A program made the translations under genes and the position numbers. A stretch of 64,000 nt of DNA, taken from the NCBI GenBank assembly GCA_963565915.1, contig OY751485.1:4898001-4962000 (forward strand). Direction: 5' to 3'. The first letter of the stretch is position 1. Every line of letters begins with the position of its first letter. The stretch comes from Entoloma clypeatum (Eukaryota > Basidiomycota > Agaricomycetes > Agaricales > Entolomataceae). The notes beneath the pieces are model-generated. The model was not told the DNA's origin and did no database searches. It worked only from the letters and a program-made list of their open reading frames with translations. Positions 30,008-41,022 of this stretch are shown here, one piece after another.

Positions 30008-30565
30008 TGTCATAACCATGCAATTCATACATCCAACACATCCAACAACTCCAATGTTTTATCTGATCCGACATCCGATGATTTTCATAATAGTACTTAT
30101 TGACATCTCTACTAGTTAACATTCTGATTATGCTAACAAGTAGACATCTTGATGTTGATTTCACATTTGCTCCTCTCCGCGCTCCGATTGCTCTGATGAG
30201 TAACTCTGACATCCACACCTTACCTATAGTAGTTACTGACCCACTTCTGGTTTACTATAAGTAGTACAAATTCTGTCGTAGTTCCTCAGTTTGAATATTA
30301 TATGTCACTATATGCTGCCATTATCTTTTGTCCTCATCCTCATTCTCACATCTACATCTCTGCACATCCGCTCCACACATCCACTCCTCTCAACCTCTGA
30401 CATCTGCCAATCCAAAATCTAGGACCACGTCAAAGAATGGGGCACAACACACAAGTTGAAGCCAGGTCCTTTCTGCAAGATGTCAGACTTGTCGCATCCG
30501 CTCATCCGCTACTCCACTCTGACTCATCCGATGTTTTCTGATGTTGAGAAACACGCTACATGACA
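30008..30565 (+). repeat. solo LTR of Gypsy-A
   Basis: 558 bp related along its length to 8789-9329, flanked by a perfect 5-bp target duplication ATGAC (30003-30007 and 30566-30570). Many TCCG words of the 5' LTR are TCTG here, so it is the older copy. The self-priming motif has decayed to AGTTTGAATAT. Confidence 0.9.
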
Positions 30566-30919
30566 ATGACACATGTGGCATGCACACGTCTCGTAGTTTT
30601 TTTTTGTAGTTGAATTACATTTTTTTTTGTCTACTGCAAACACCCACGCGGGAACCTGAACCCGTTGCTACCCATGCATACCTGTGCTGTATCTACCTGC
30701 AGGTCGATGGGTTGTTACCCATGCAGGTACGGGTACGGAGTACCTGTGCCATTGCCTAGTGATGGGAGATGGCTTCGACAGGCTGGTGACTTGTGAGGTG
30801 AATTCATTTCCCACATAGAGTACTGCCCATGTCTACACATACCTATTGTTATTCTCTAAGTAATTATTTACCAGCCATAGAAGATGTGAATAGTTTATCC
30901 AGCTGAAGATACTCAAGCT
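30566..30919. other. intergenic stretch with TACCC/GGGTA-rich text
   Basis: Poly-T runs near 30600-30635 and a 110-bp part with short inverted GGGTA/TACCC and CCTGCAGG words end at CCTAGTGATGG (30756-30766). This resembles the end of a small hAT-like element, but no second end was found. No gene seen. Confidence 0.3.
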
Positions 30920-31436
30920 TGTTACGGACTCTATGGTATGAGGACCACGTCATATCTTTTACCTATCATCCGAATGTGGCGCCCTCTTATGAACTTACTA
31001 TGTCTAATGTCTACTTTCGCAACCTTAGATTCCCAGTCTGACTCACTACCTTACTTCATCATCCCCTTTAGTATACTTCACTCCCGCGCTGACTCACTTT
31101 CCGCAGTCAGCTTACTCACTGTACATAGCCTTCCGCAGTCGCCTTACTCATGCACACTGCCTTCCGCAGTACTGACTATAGTCAGTACCTATATAAACCC
31201 TCTGTAGCATAGTTAGATTTCTTAGATTTAGCAATCACATTGCTCTTCGCCTTTCCACTTCCTGCATACTCTGCCCGAACCTTGGAACGGTTTGTTAAGC
31301 ATAACAAAGCAGTTGTTTCGAAAGCTGAAGCTGCTCAAAGATGTACATATTCAAGCTGAAGATGATCAAAGCTGCCCATGCCCAAGCTGAAGGTGCTCAA
31401 AGATGCCCATTCAAAAGCTGAAGCTGCTAAAGCAAC
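30897..31436. repeat. short tandem repeat split by a solo LTR
   Basis: Degenerate units of about 27-30 bp around AGCTGAAG(C/A)TGCTCAAAGA occur at 30900-30919 and again at 31320-31436, so the solo LTR inserted inside the array. Confidence 0.5.
30920..31306 (+). repeat. solo LTR of Gypsy-B
   Basis: 387 bp, TGTTACGGACTC to GCATAACA, with a TATA box and a near-intact start motif. Flanks AAGCT and AAGCA give a 4/5 target duplication. Confidence 0.88.
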
Positions 31437-31938
31437 TTTTGCCAAAATACGGCCAGTCTATCTGGATCTGGTCTGTGCACATCTGTGAGGCCAGGGAAGG
31501 CATAGGTTGCTGAGAGATTGTTGAGGAACCATTGTTCAGCCTTGTCTTCGCCAACATCCAGAGCACTGATGGTTGGGGTGAAAATGGCTCTCCCAGATGC
31601 TTGTGAAGCGGCTAACCCAGCCACATCGATGTCAGTAGTGAACTGTTGGGGGGCAGCGGTCTTCTTTCATTCATCAATTGGGGACTTGTTGATCTCCTCA
31701 TACCCGAGGTGGAGTGCCTCGTGCTTTGGAATTCAACCAAGTTGGAATCATTTGAACAGTCTGTCAAGTTGGTTGATTCCTGTCTCGCTGAGTCAGGAGA
31801 CATATCTGGCACAATAGAGATGGATTGGGGGACCAGGATCTGAGGCCCGTGCCACGCAGACATGATTGGTTGGGTCAACATGTTACCCTCCACCAGGAAA
31901 AAAAACAAGAGTCTATGGCAGCTATGATGATATGTCAC
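31427..31938 (-). pseudogene. unrecognised coding remnant
   Basis: Two minus-strand frames abut with one frameshift near 31620: the first (from 31938) contains EFQSTRHSTSGMRRSTSPQL, the second VAGLAASQASGRAIFTPTIS and EDKAEQWFLNNLSATYAF. The second looks like genuine protein. I do not recognise it. Confidence 0.3.
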
Positions 31939-32174
31939 ACTATATAGTGCAAGATATCAGCCAACTTGCACTATAGTTGTTATAGCAACAGGTTTTTTTT
32001 CTGATGTCCCTTGGCAGTCAAGTTTGGATCAAGTCTCCGGCAGACCCAACCTGGACAAGAGGCATGGAGATGACATGTCGTTGGCTGGATCCGTGAGTCG
32101 ATTGGATAAGGGTCACTTCATCTTCATGGTTTAGATCTTCAAATGCCAATTTAGTGAATTTGTCTGCCATTCAC

Positions 32175-32395
32175 AGTCAGACATCAGCAAAGTAGTCCCA
32201 GAGCTGGTAGCGATCTATAGCAAACACACTCACATGCATAGCAGCCATAGCACTATGTAGCAACCTCACTGGCAGGCATAGCAATGTAGCACTAAAGCAC
32301 AATAGCATTGTAACATCATAGTACCATTGCATTGTAGTATAGAAACCTGGTAGCACCATAGTATTGTAATCTCATAGCCTGGTGTAGTACTCAAT
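32175..32395. repeat. TAGCA/TGCTA-rich dispersed repeat, copy 1
   Basis: Begins with CAGTCAGACATCAGCAAAG and continues with many ATAGCA and TGTAGCA words. The same vocabulary appears at 34960-35145 and in the MITE at 59683-59812. Confidence 0.5.
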
Positions 32396-32679
32396 ATTTC
32401 TAGATTGGTTGACACTCTTGCATGTCACATAGGTGTTTTTTTTTTCATTCCTAAGAAATACTCACAGCTGCTTATCATATAAAAATATGTAGTAAATATT
32501 GTGCTACACTGAAAATGTACAAAAATGCCCCATATCCCTGTACAATCTCATCCACATGAGGTCTCTCCTGTCACCCCTGCCCCCCCCTGCCCCTCGTGTC
32601 CAGCCCGACATGCCTCCCACATGCAGCGTCTTGCCTGTCCCTTAGCTCTCGTCCATGCATGTCATCCCACCGTTTTTAT

Positions 32680-33125
32680 ATGTCCCGTGTGTGTCCCATG
32701 TCCTGCCATTCCTGTGTTTTACCGCCATTTGTCGTGTGTTTTGTCAGTGGTTTCTGATGTGATGTGAATGGCGGGTGCTTACCTACCTATATGGGGCCTC
32801 TGTGGCCCTCGTGCGAACGAAGGGAGGAGGCATCGACAGCCTCACCACGTCGCCTCCCCCCATCACCTCCCTCCACTCTCTCCTCCTCCATCTGTCCCTC
32901 CCCCTCTATTGATGCCTCCTCCCTTTGTTTGCACAAGGGCCACGGAGGCCCTGTATAGGTAGGTAAGCACCCGCCATTCACATCGTGTCAGAGACCACTG
33001 ATGAAACACATGACAAATGGTGGGGAACACGCAGGAACGGTGGGACACTCAAGAAACAGCATGAGAGAGACGAGAATGGTGCAGAAATGACACAGGACAC
33101 GGGACACAAACATGGGCCAAACGCA
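32680..33125. repeat. long imperfect inverted repeat
   Basis: The best paired arms are 32761-32836 and 32909-32984 (GATGTGAATGGCGGGTGCTT against its complement), with a 72-nt pyrimidine-rich loop. Weaker pairing continues outward to about 32680 and 33125. Another copy of one arm lies at 34415-34745. Consistent with a fold-back element. Confidence 0.6.
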
Positions 33126-33150
33126 CCAGTGCACGAAGCGCAGCCGAGGG

Positions 33151-34374
33151 TAGTGATGGACAGGGGTAACCCATGGGTAAAAAATCTGTACCCGTACCCC
33201 TACCCTCGAAAAACTGTACCCCCTCATCAAGGGTAAGGAAAACCCTCACCTACAGGTGAGGGCTTTCAAGGGTATATGGGAGTACAGAATACCCGCAGGA
33301 CAGCACACAAGGGTAGACACTCTTGGTGCTATGCAGCCTGTCTGCGTGCTGCACGCCATTGCAGACCTTGTGGGGGTGCATGTGCGACCCTCCTCGCTTC
33401 TCATGTGCGTGTCATGTCACGTCCCAGTGCTCTCATGTACTACACCCATCCTGTCATGGACCTCCCAGCCCACCTCCCCTTCTCTAGCCACTGCCTTCAC
33501 CTCCCGCGCCATTTGGCAGACGGGTAGGTGGTGGCAGTGGGTGAGTATGGGAGGGTGGAGAATGGTGAGGGCCGTTAGGCAAGAGGGCGTGAGTGGGGCC
33601 GTTGGACACAAAGGGGGGCCATTGGGCATGAAGGGGGGGTTGTTGGGCATGAAGGGGGGCCATTGGACGCCGTTGGGCATGAGTTGACATGAGTGGGCAT
33701 GAGTTGACATGAGTGGGCATGAGTCAACGCGAGTAGGGGCCATTAGGCACGAGTGGACGCCATTGGGCGCGAAGGGGGGCTGTTAGGCAGGATGGGGGAC
33801 CGTTGGGCATGAGTGGGGACTGTTGGGTGCGAAGGGGGGGCCGTTGGGCACGAAGGGGGGACCGTTGGGCATGAAGAGGGGCTGTTGGGCGCCATTGGAC
33901 ATGAGTTGACATGAGTGGGCATGAGTTGATGTGAGTAGGGCACAAGTCGACGCCGTTGGACATGAGTTGATGCGAGTGGGCATGAGTCAATGTGAGTAGG
34001 GGCCATTGGGTGCAAAGGGGGGGCCGTTGGGCATGAGTTGACGCGAGTAGGGGCCGTTAGGCAGGATGGGGGACCATTGGGCAAGAAGGGGGACCGTTAT
34101 GCATGACAGGGGGCCGTTGGGCATGAGTCAACACATGTGGGCATGAGTCGACACATGTAGGGGCCGTTGGGCGTGAGTAGGGGGGATAAAAGTATCAACT
34201 TCAACTTCAACTTGTTGATTGTTGATTGTTTGGCTCAACCAAACATCATGTGACCCTCCAAACCCATCCGAACGGTGCGGGTTTTTGGAGGGTAAGAAAT
34301 TCTGACCCTCACCCTTACCCTCCCTTACCCTTCACCAAAACCCTGAGGGTTTTGTGTACCCTTGTTCATCACTA
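33151..34374. mobile_element. putative non-autonomous hAT-like element with internal minisatellite
   Basis: Ends TAGTGATGGACAGGGGTA (33151) and, at the other end in reverse complement, TAGTGATGAACAAGGGTA (from 34374), 16 of 18 matching. Flanking 8-mers GCCGAGGG and GGTGAGGG match at 6 of 8. Both ends are followed by TACCC/GGGTA-rich text. No transposase. An 8-bp duplication and a TAG-type end are hAT features. Confidence 0.45.
33565..34185. repeat. degenerate minisatellite
   Basis: About 30 imperfect units alternate between GGGGCCGTTGGGCATGA and GTTGACATGAGTGGGCATGA. Unit length about 17-20 bp. Frames across it are artefacts of the repeat. Confidence 0.75.
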
Positions 34375-34414
34375 GGTGAGGGATGCGGGTGATGAGCACG
34401 GATGAGAGCTGAGT

Positions 34415-34745
34415 GACCATCTGTCCTCCCCCTCCATCAATGCCTCCTCCCTTCATTCACAGGGGGGCCACGGAGGCCCCGTATAGGTGAGCACCTCGCC
34501 ATCCACGTCGTGTCAGACCACTGATGAAACATGCGAGAAATGGCGGGGAACACACGAGCAACGGCGAGAAAGGCAGGACACGAGAAAAGGCACAGGAGAG
34601 ATGAGAACAGGCTGCAGGGACAGCATGGCGGGTGAGGGACGTGTGGGAACATGACAGGCAAGACGGGCGGGAACGTCAGCCGAGATGGATGGGAGGCGAG
34701 ACAAGACAGGGAGCTGGACTGGTGCCACGTCAACACACCCGGCCA
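34415..34745. repeat. second copy of the inverted-repeat arm
   Basis: TCAATGCCTCCTCCCTTCAT, GGCCACGGAGGCC and GTGTCAGACCACTGATGAAA resemble 32905-33015. It lies on the other side of the hAT-like element, so that element probably split an older repeat. Confidence 0.55.
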
Positions 34746-34959
34746 CATTTTTAGGGGATGCGAAGGAAAGGGGGGGATGGGGAGATGCGAAGAGATGGGG
34801 GATGGATGTACTATATGTTTAAAATTGTGTAATATATCCTACAAATGGATTGTTTTAATCATTTCTCTTTGGATTAATGCAATACCAGCCGAAATCATGG
34901 ATACAGTGGAGCCAACTACAAAGATAGATGCTATATCTATGGAGTGTGAAAGGTATGCT

Positions 34960-35145
34960 ACATAATGAAGCACTGATGCTACACACCACTACATAGCCAG
35001 CCCTGATGCTATGAAGTGCTACATAGTCAAGCCATGATGCTATGGAGTGCTACACACTTGGCAATGTATGCTACAGCACTATGGTGCTATGCAGCACTAT
35101 GTAGTGCTGTGTAGCACAGGTCTGATTTGCTGTCAGACCGAATAG
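34960..35145. repeat. TAGCA/TGCTA-rich dispersed repeat, copy 2
   Basis: Many GCTACA, TGATGCTA and TAGTGCT words, ending TAGCACAGGTCTGATTTGCT, close to one terminal repeat of the MITE at 59683-59812. Confidence 0.5.
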
Positions 35146-35365
35146 GGGCATTTTGAGCAGAGCAATGCCAAATGGATGAAACACAAAAAGATGTCGAGGG
35201 CCAACATGCCTGGAGAGGGATGGACGATGAGGGAGAGATCCTAGAGGGGTCTCGAGCCCGTGCCCCTCTCCAGGTAAGACTGTCACATCGTGATCGTCAT
35301 GCGGCAGGGCAGGTGACTGCTGCAAGCGTGATTTGCATGCACATTGGCCTGGTGTGCACATATTA

Positions 35366-35637
35366 CTGTAGCATTTCAATCAATTCGTCGGTCACACGTA
35401 ACGGGGCTCTTGAAAACACCGGAATGTCACGTTTGTCACGCTTCCCTGAGCCCGGCGACGAATTCGGCACGCGGGATTTCCAAAAATGGCACGGAGAAAT
35501 TGCCAAAAATGGCACCGAAAATGACGAAGATCGGTCACTTGAGTCGACGTCACGGAAATTTTCGGCCGCGACGAAACAAAATTTCGTCGCACCGTGTCAC
35601 GCGTCACAGGCCCGACGAATTGATTGAAATGCTACAG
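35366..35637. mobile_element. MITE with 26-bp perfect terminal inverted repeats, TA target
   Basis: Starts CTGTAGCATTTCAATC and ends with its complement; the first 26 bases of both ends match exactly. TA flanks both sides (35364-35365 and 35638-35639). 272 bp, rich in GTCAC words, no coding. TA duplication suggests a Tc1/mariner-type source. Confidence 0.8.
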
Positions 35638-36153
35638 TAGACTAGTGTAAATATAATTTAAACACGATTTTGGGGCTTTGTCGGAATTGCCAAATGATCA
35701 CGTGGGCCATGTAAAAAACTGTAATTTACAAGTAATTTACACCTTTTTTAAGTTTACGCTCAGCGATGCCGCAGTTGCGAGCGCAGAAAGACATCTTTGA
35801 ATCGATGGTAATATGCAGTGGCCCCGAGGGGTGATATACTACGTTGTCGTGCTTCATCTTGAACCAAGCCGGGGGTGGTGAGGACGTTCCCATGAATTGG
35901 GTGGGGGACTAGTTGGAATGGGTTCGTTTTTTTTTTGTTTTTTGTTTTGAGTTGGGTTTATGCAGGGCTGTGGATCTAGCGGCCAAGTAAGTCAGGAAGA
36001 TGACTCGGGAATCTCTGTTTTCTGTCGCCAAAAGCCTTGATTTCTTCCAACCATGTTTTTGGATAGGATCAATATTATATTGAATACAATTCTTGAGCAC
36101 ACTCCAAGGCAAATTACCCATGAACCTGAAGCATGCCCCCAAGCTCATCCTCC
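35638..36153. other. intergenic, transposon cluster to YSH1
   Basis: No gene recognised. Contains a T-rich run at about 35928-35945. Probably holds the 3' UTR and terminator of YSH1 on the minus strand. Confidence 0.5.
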
Positions 36154-39100
36154 TCACTTTCCCCCCTTTTTGCCTTCTTTCCCTTCTCCCGTTCCCCCGA
36201 CCACATTCATCCCGTCCCCGCCCCCCAGCCCCTCTTTCTCGAAGCCCCCGTAGATATCTTCGTCCATCAACGCCGACTTCCCTGCCGTGAACGCCTCTGC
36301 TAATGAGCTGACGGTCGTAACCGCCATGTCTAGCACAGCCTCCACACGCTTTTTGAGCGGCTCGTTCGCGCTCGTAACCGCCTGAATTATATCAGTATTG
36401 GTTCAGTAAATGCAAGAATCATTATGCGGCGAAGAAACAAACCAAAGTGAGCAGGTTAATATTCGCGTCCACGTCGTCAAGTCTGACCACCAACCACGGC
36501 TCGCTTTCGCGTTCTTCGCCCGCCTCATCCTCCCCTTCGCCGGAGTCATCCGGCATGTACAGCTCCACCTTCCCGAAGTGTGCTTCGAGGAACATGATCA
36601 GACGTTGAATCCTCAGAAGGGATGGGTTTTCTGATGTCGAGTCGGCGTGCGGATGTGTATTTGAGTGCGAATGGGAATGGGGTTGAGTGGTAACTGCATG
36701 CATAGATGAGGGGAATGATACTGTTAGCGGGCTTGGTCGGGAAAAGGCGACAAAGGAGGCGTACGTTTGACAGAAGCTGGGCTCTTGTCAATCCCCGTGA
36801 TAAGAGCCAACGTCGAATCCGCAATCATATCGCTGCTCGCACTCGAGTCCCACTCCAGCGTCAACTCATGTTCTTGTGTATGCTTCACATCCACCACACC
36901 CATGACCTGTTCCCATAGTACACTCAGTCCCGTCTCTACAGATCGAAATATAGGAAAGACTCACGCGCATTGTCGGCGCCCCGTCCGTGTCCATGCCCTC
37001 TTCCACATTGCCATACATTCCCTCCAAGTGCCACCTCACCAGCTCCCAACCCACTCCAAGCACGATCCGCTGCCGCTGCGTGACGGTGCACGTCGATAAA
37101 CCCGTAAAGTCGCGCAGATCCCTCGGGTCCAGAAGGGTGTATGAATAATCTTTTGCGACGAGCAGGCCCGAGAAGACGTCTTGCGATTGTGGGGGCTTGT
37201 CTGCGAGTGTTCCGATGGCCTACAGGGAGGGGAAACATTAGTGTAGTCACTGAGGAAACGAGGCAGCTCCAGGCTGGTCAACGGTGAGTGGGAGGGAGAG
37301 AAAAACACACCTTGGCAACCCGCTCGCCACGGAACGAGATGTTAAGCGTCTCTAAGTTGCGCGGCGTATGTATCTTGACGTCTTCGTCCCGCTCCTTATA
37401 CCGCGACGTCATCGCAGCCCGTAATCGACCCATCGCAGTTTGTTCCCCATGGACAAGGACCTATGGCACGATTGTGATTCAAAGGATAGGAATGGTATCA
37501 CAATGATGCGCTCACAACGTGTTGGGCTTTTACGGCCTCGATGAATTCCGAATTTTGCGAATAGTCCACATGCGCACTGAAGGAGATGTAATCGACGGAG
37601 ATCTTCCTTGGAATGGTCGCTCCTTTAAGAGAAACAAACTCCTCCGGCTCATTCATGATGTCCTAAACAAGAGAAAAAGAACGTAAAATGAGTTGCGTCT
37701 CTTGGATATACAAGGATAAGAAAGGATGATTCAAGGACGGGGATTGACGGGGGGGATGGACAGTCCTTCTGGGAGTGGCTTATAGCCAGTAGAAGAGAGG
37801 GGGGAAAACATTGTCCATTGTTGCACGCATTATATACAAGACGAGTGGACGACATAGGCAGGCACTCTCCAGAATGATGGGACGGACCACTGTCACTCAC
37901 CCGTGCCAGTGTCCCTTCTATTGAATAACCTGTCACAATTAGTCCATTCCTCGAGTCTGGGGCCCACAACTCGAATAGTTCGCGACTGGGTCCAGTTTGC
38001 ATGAATCCGGGACTTGCGAGGACGACGCATGGCGGGCCTTCAGCTATTTTCTTCTCCCAGCCACGTGTTTGCGGTACGTGAGAGATATGCCTGAAGAGAA
38101 GGGATTAAGGGCGGGACTCGGGACGATGCAGGAGTAAGGGAATCATACTTGAAGACAAAGGGGTTGTCACGCTTGGCGAACCTCGACCGGATGTTGTTGT
38201 TCATCGTATGAATGTAAGTCTGGTATACCGCCATGCACTTGCGAGCAAGGCTGGACGCATAGTATATCGGCACATTATGGAGATCCGGATGTTGTTTCCA
38301 ATATTCATCCAGAACCAGTAGGAGTTCTTGCGCACGACCCAGAGCGAAAGCTGGCAAGAGAACATGCCCTCCGCGCCGAATTATGGAGTGGACAAGGCTT
38401 GTGAATCGCTGCTCCTTCTCTTCCCTGCCTTCTAAACTTTGCACTCCATATGTGCTTTCCACAATAAGAACGTCCGGACGGATGGGTGGGAGTTCCGCCT
38501 TGACCAAATGTCTGTCTTCTTCTCGAGAATAGTCGCCTGTGTAGAGAATTTTGAGACCCGCGATGTCGATGAGGAACATACAAGCTCCAAGAACGTGGCC
38601 AGCATGATATGGCGTGAAGGAGATACCAGGGCAGACCGTAATCAATTGGTGGGCGGAGACGGGGATGATGGAAGCCAAAGACATTGTCATGTCTAGGGGC
38701 GAAAAGAGGGCGTCAGAGGCCGAGCTACTGAGGAAGTTGAAGGAGAAAGTCCGTGCCCAGGGAAGAATGACTTACCTCATTCGTAGATAGTCCTGCATCA
38801 TAAACTTATGAACCGCTTTTGTGGGGTGCGTCATGTAAACTTTTCCTTTCCCGTCCCGAAAATTAGTCTACAAATATAAAGAATCAATACGGCCCGACAT
38901 TGCCAGAAGCATGAGCCTTTGTCGCACTTTTTCTGTTATGTAGGTTAAAGCTGCAGCATGGTCTAAATGAAAACTGAGGAATTGTCAGCGAGTTCGTTTG
39001 TTGAGGACTACACAAGACCTTACTGTGTAATTAAGATAGCATCTACGGTGCTCCAATCTAGCTCGTCGATAAAGGGAAGAGACGCAATCCCAGTATGAGC

Positions 39101-39220
39101 AGGGTGCACCCCAGCGTCGCAAACAATGGTTCGACCTCGATATTGCAGCACACAGCACGATCTTCCGACTTCCTGACCCGCACCAAGAAGAGTGATACTC
39201 AGCATTGGTGTATCAGCCAT
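36154..39220 (-). CDS. YSH1: mRNA 3'-end processing endonuclease (CPSF3/Ysh1)
   Basis: Cleaves pre-mRNA at the poly(A) site within the cleavage and polyadenylation factor in the nucleus. Eleven exons give an unbroken 758-aa frame: 39220-39024, 38973-38928, 38867-38776, 38727-38149, 38090-37901, 37662-37516, 37460-37311, 37219-36965, 36906-36765, 36693-36443, 36381-36154; all junctions are GT-AG and phases agree. The metallo-beta-lactamase signature HFHLDH (66-71) is formed across intron 1. Further family marks are [42 protein letters not shown] and the beta-CASP part with [16 protein letters not shown]. The C-terminal CPSF73-type domain is present but contains a His/Ser-rich insert ([11 protein letters not shown]) and an acidic stretch. 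The start ATG (MADTPMLS) is the first in frame. A gene on the other strand starts about 120 bp away. Length fits fungal Ysh1. Confidence 0.97.
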
Positions 39221-39339
39221 TTTCCAGAAATTACTGCAAAAATGCGTCCTCGTCGCAGGAGAGGTTGAGGTCAAAGGTGATATCCGTTACGTAATCCACT
39301 TGCACCACCATCAAGGCTTGCGATGTCAGAGAGTTGATC
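39221..39339. promoter_or_regulatory. short divergent promoter of YSH1 and the small gene
   Basis: Only 119 bp separate the two start codons, so the genes must share regulatory sequence. No TATA box was seen on either strand. Confidence 0.55.
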
Positions 39340-39654
39340 ATGGGCCACTCAAAGAAGACGATATCGACCGGGAAATCATCCCAAAAGCATGCTCAAGCCA
39401 AGCAAGCTGCCAAAAAGAAGCATAAAGGCGCCGCAAGATTCCAAAACGAACGATTGCGTGCTGCACTCGACAGTCAAGCTTCGACAGTCTACCTCGTGCG
39501 TGGCCCCGCGTGGCCCCTCTGTTTGTGCACTAAATCATATCATTTCCAGATAAGAGAAACCTCGCATATGAGTCCACAGCCTGAGAATTCACCTCCAAAA
39601 GTCCTATCCGAGTCATCGGTCAACGAATTGACGGCTTCTCTTGGGAACCTTTAA
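39340..39654 (+). CDS. small Lys-rich protein, divergent from YSH1
   Basis: ATG at 39340 opens MGHSKKTISTGKSSQKHAQA, followed by a basic helix (KQAAKKKHKGAARFQNERLR). An intron fits at 39496-39549 (GTGCGT to TTTCCAG, branch-like CTAAAT). It is 54 nt, in phase and without a stop, so both the spliced (86 aa) and the unspliced (104 aa) product are open. The C-terminus is Ser/Pro-rich (MSPQPENSPPKVLSESS). The basic N-terminus suggests nuclear or RNA-bound location. I do not recognise the family. Confidence 0.6.
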   Translation: MGHSKKTISTGKSSQKHAQAKQAAKKKHKGAARFQNERLRAALDSQASTVYLVRGPAWPLCLCTKSYHFQIRETSHMSPQPENSPPKVLSESSVNELTASLGNL

Positions 39655-41022
39655 TCAGTCAGATTCCATGAGGGAAGGATACTGAGAAGGAAGGCCACGC
39701 GCTCTACATCCAAGACTTGGCCTTCAGACAGTCGAGCGAGACAGAAGCGATTGATAGAAAGTCTGGAGAGGTCGTGGATAGGTTCCTCAATTCCTAGGAC
39801 AGGTATCCCAAAAGAATGATTCGATGGCTCCTAGGTTCATTTTGTCTTCAGCGGGCAAGAAATATACATGAGGCTTTGAGACCTCCACTTGAGACCCTGC
39901 TTGGGTCTGCCTACTGGTGGATCCGTCGCTGGTCACCTATCGCCTGGGGGTCAAAAGCCCCTCATGCGATGTCGAAGCTGCTACTACAGTGACCAGCGAG
40001 GTCATTCCTGCACACAGCCTCATGAAGAGTCTATTTTTACGCGAGAGGCGAAGTCGCCGCTGCGTCCTCCGTACACTACATTTACGCCTGAATCGGACCA
40101 CGTTTTCTCAACTTTCTCCTATCCAGAAAGCGGCCTCGACGACGAGGATAGCACTGTGGCCCTGTTTATAGTCTAGTGACATGGAGCCGTCAAATTCCCA
40201 ACGTTATTCACGCTAATCAACGAGGATTGTTGAGGTCGGGCAGAGCCGCCGGGCTGCGGATGGAGGATCTAGCGCATGTCGACCAAAGATTTGGAAAAGG
40301 TGGGACGACCACGTCTTGAAAATATCCGAAGGCGTACTACATGGCTGAAGATGCCAGGAGGCGGTTTCAAAGGCATGATGCAGCGCCATCATGATGATTC
40401 CAATACCGGCTAAGGGGACATTAGATTCCGTGGAATGCGAATTGAATACCAAAGATTCCACAGGATAAGAAGCAGGGTGAACGCAAGGTTGCGGCAGTAG
40501 AGGGTTGTATCTACGATCGTGGAACGCAGGTGCGGAGATGCTAGCCGGGGTGTTAGAAGTGACATTGTCCGAGTCGCAAGTAAGAAGTTGCCCCACATTT
40601 TCCCGCTTCGCTTCCCATCGTCGCTCTCTTGGTTATCTTCCATGTTGATGGAACTCTTCTGTAGACAACTCCAGTGGGACCAGCAGTATCAGTCGTTAGG
40701 CAGAGGCGCCGTCCCCGTTGGTTCGCTCTCTCGGACTACAGGCTGCCACTATGGGGAAGCTGAGGGTGACAATTGATCGTCGATTGGGAACGAACCACCA
40801 ACGTCAGATGACCACATGGAAGTGATAGGCGTCTTAGGGAGAAATATCGGGGGCTTCCGTGGTCCCAAACCCTGTGCGTGACCGAAGCTCATCCACCCCT
40901 TGCTATCTTCTATGCTCCATTTCGGTAAAAGTGATGCTGTGTCCTCCATCTAGTCACAGTTACTACAGGTAAGACTTGTAAAGATAAAAAAACAAAACCC
41001 GAGCGCAACCTGAGCGCCTACG
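39655..41022. other. intergenic, with a duplicated block upstream of PG1
   Basis: No confident gene. Text around 40470-40545 (GGGATAAGAAGCAGGGTGAA-like, then CGTGGAACGCAGGTGC) is shared with 43970-44045, and 40880-41022 resembles 45200-45372, so the polygalacturonase duplication includes upstream DNA. Confidence 0.5.

Noticed and set aside
29622..30119. Pro-rich frames on both strands
   Set aside because: They arise from the GCCCAATGGCC array and have no protein-like composition.
33256..33743. Several frames of 80-140 codons
   Set aside because: Produced by the minisatellite and GGGTA/TACCC text; no support.
33565..34185. Possible CRISPR-like array
   Set aside because: Units are degenerate, contiguous and lack uniform spacers; the context is a eukaryotic repeat region. 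It is a minisatellite.
1..35640. Repeat-induced point mutation of the Neurospora (CpA) type
   Set aside because: The changes I could compare are mostly in CpG, which fits deamination of methylated CpG as expected in basidiomycetes. The sample is small and by eye.
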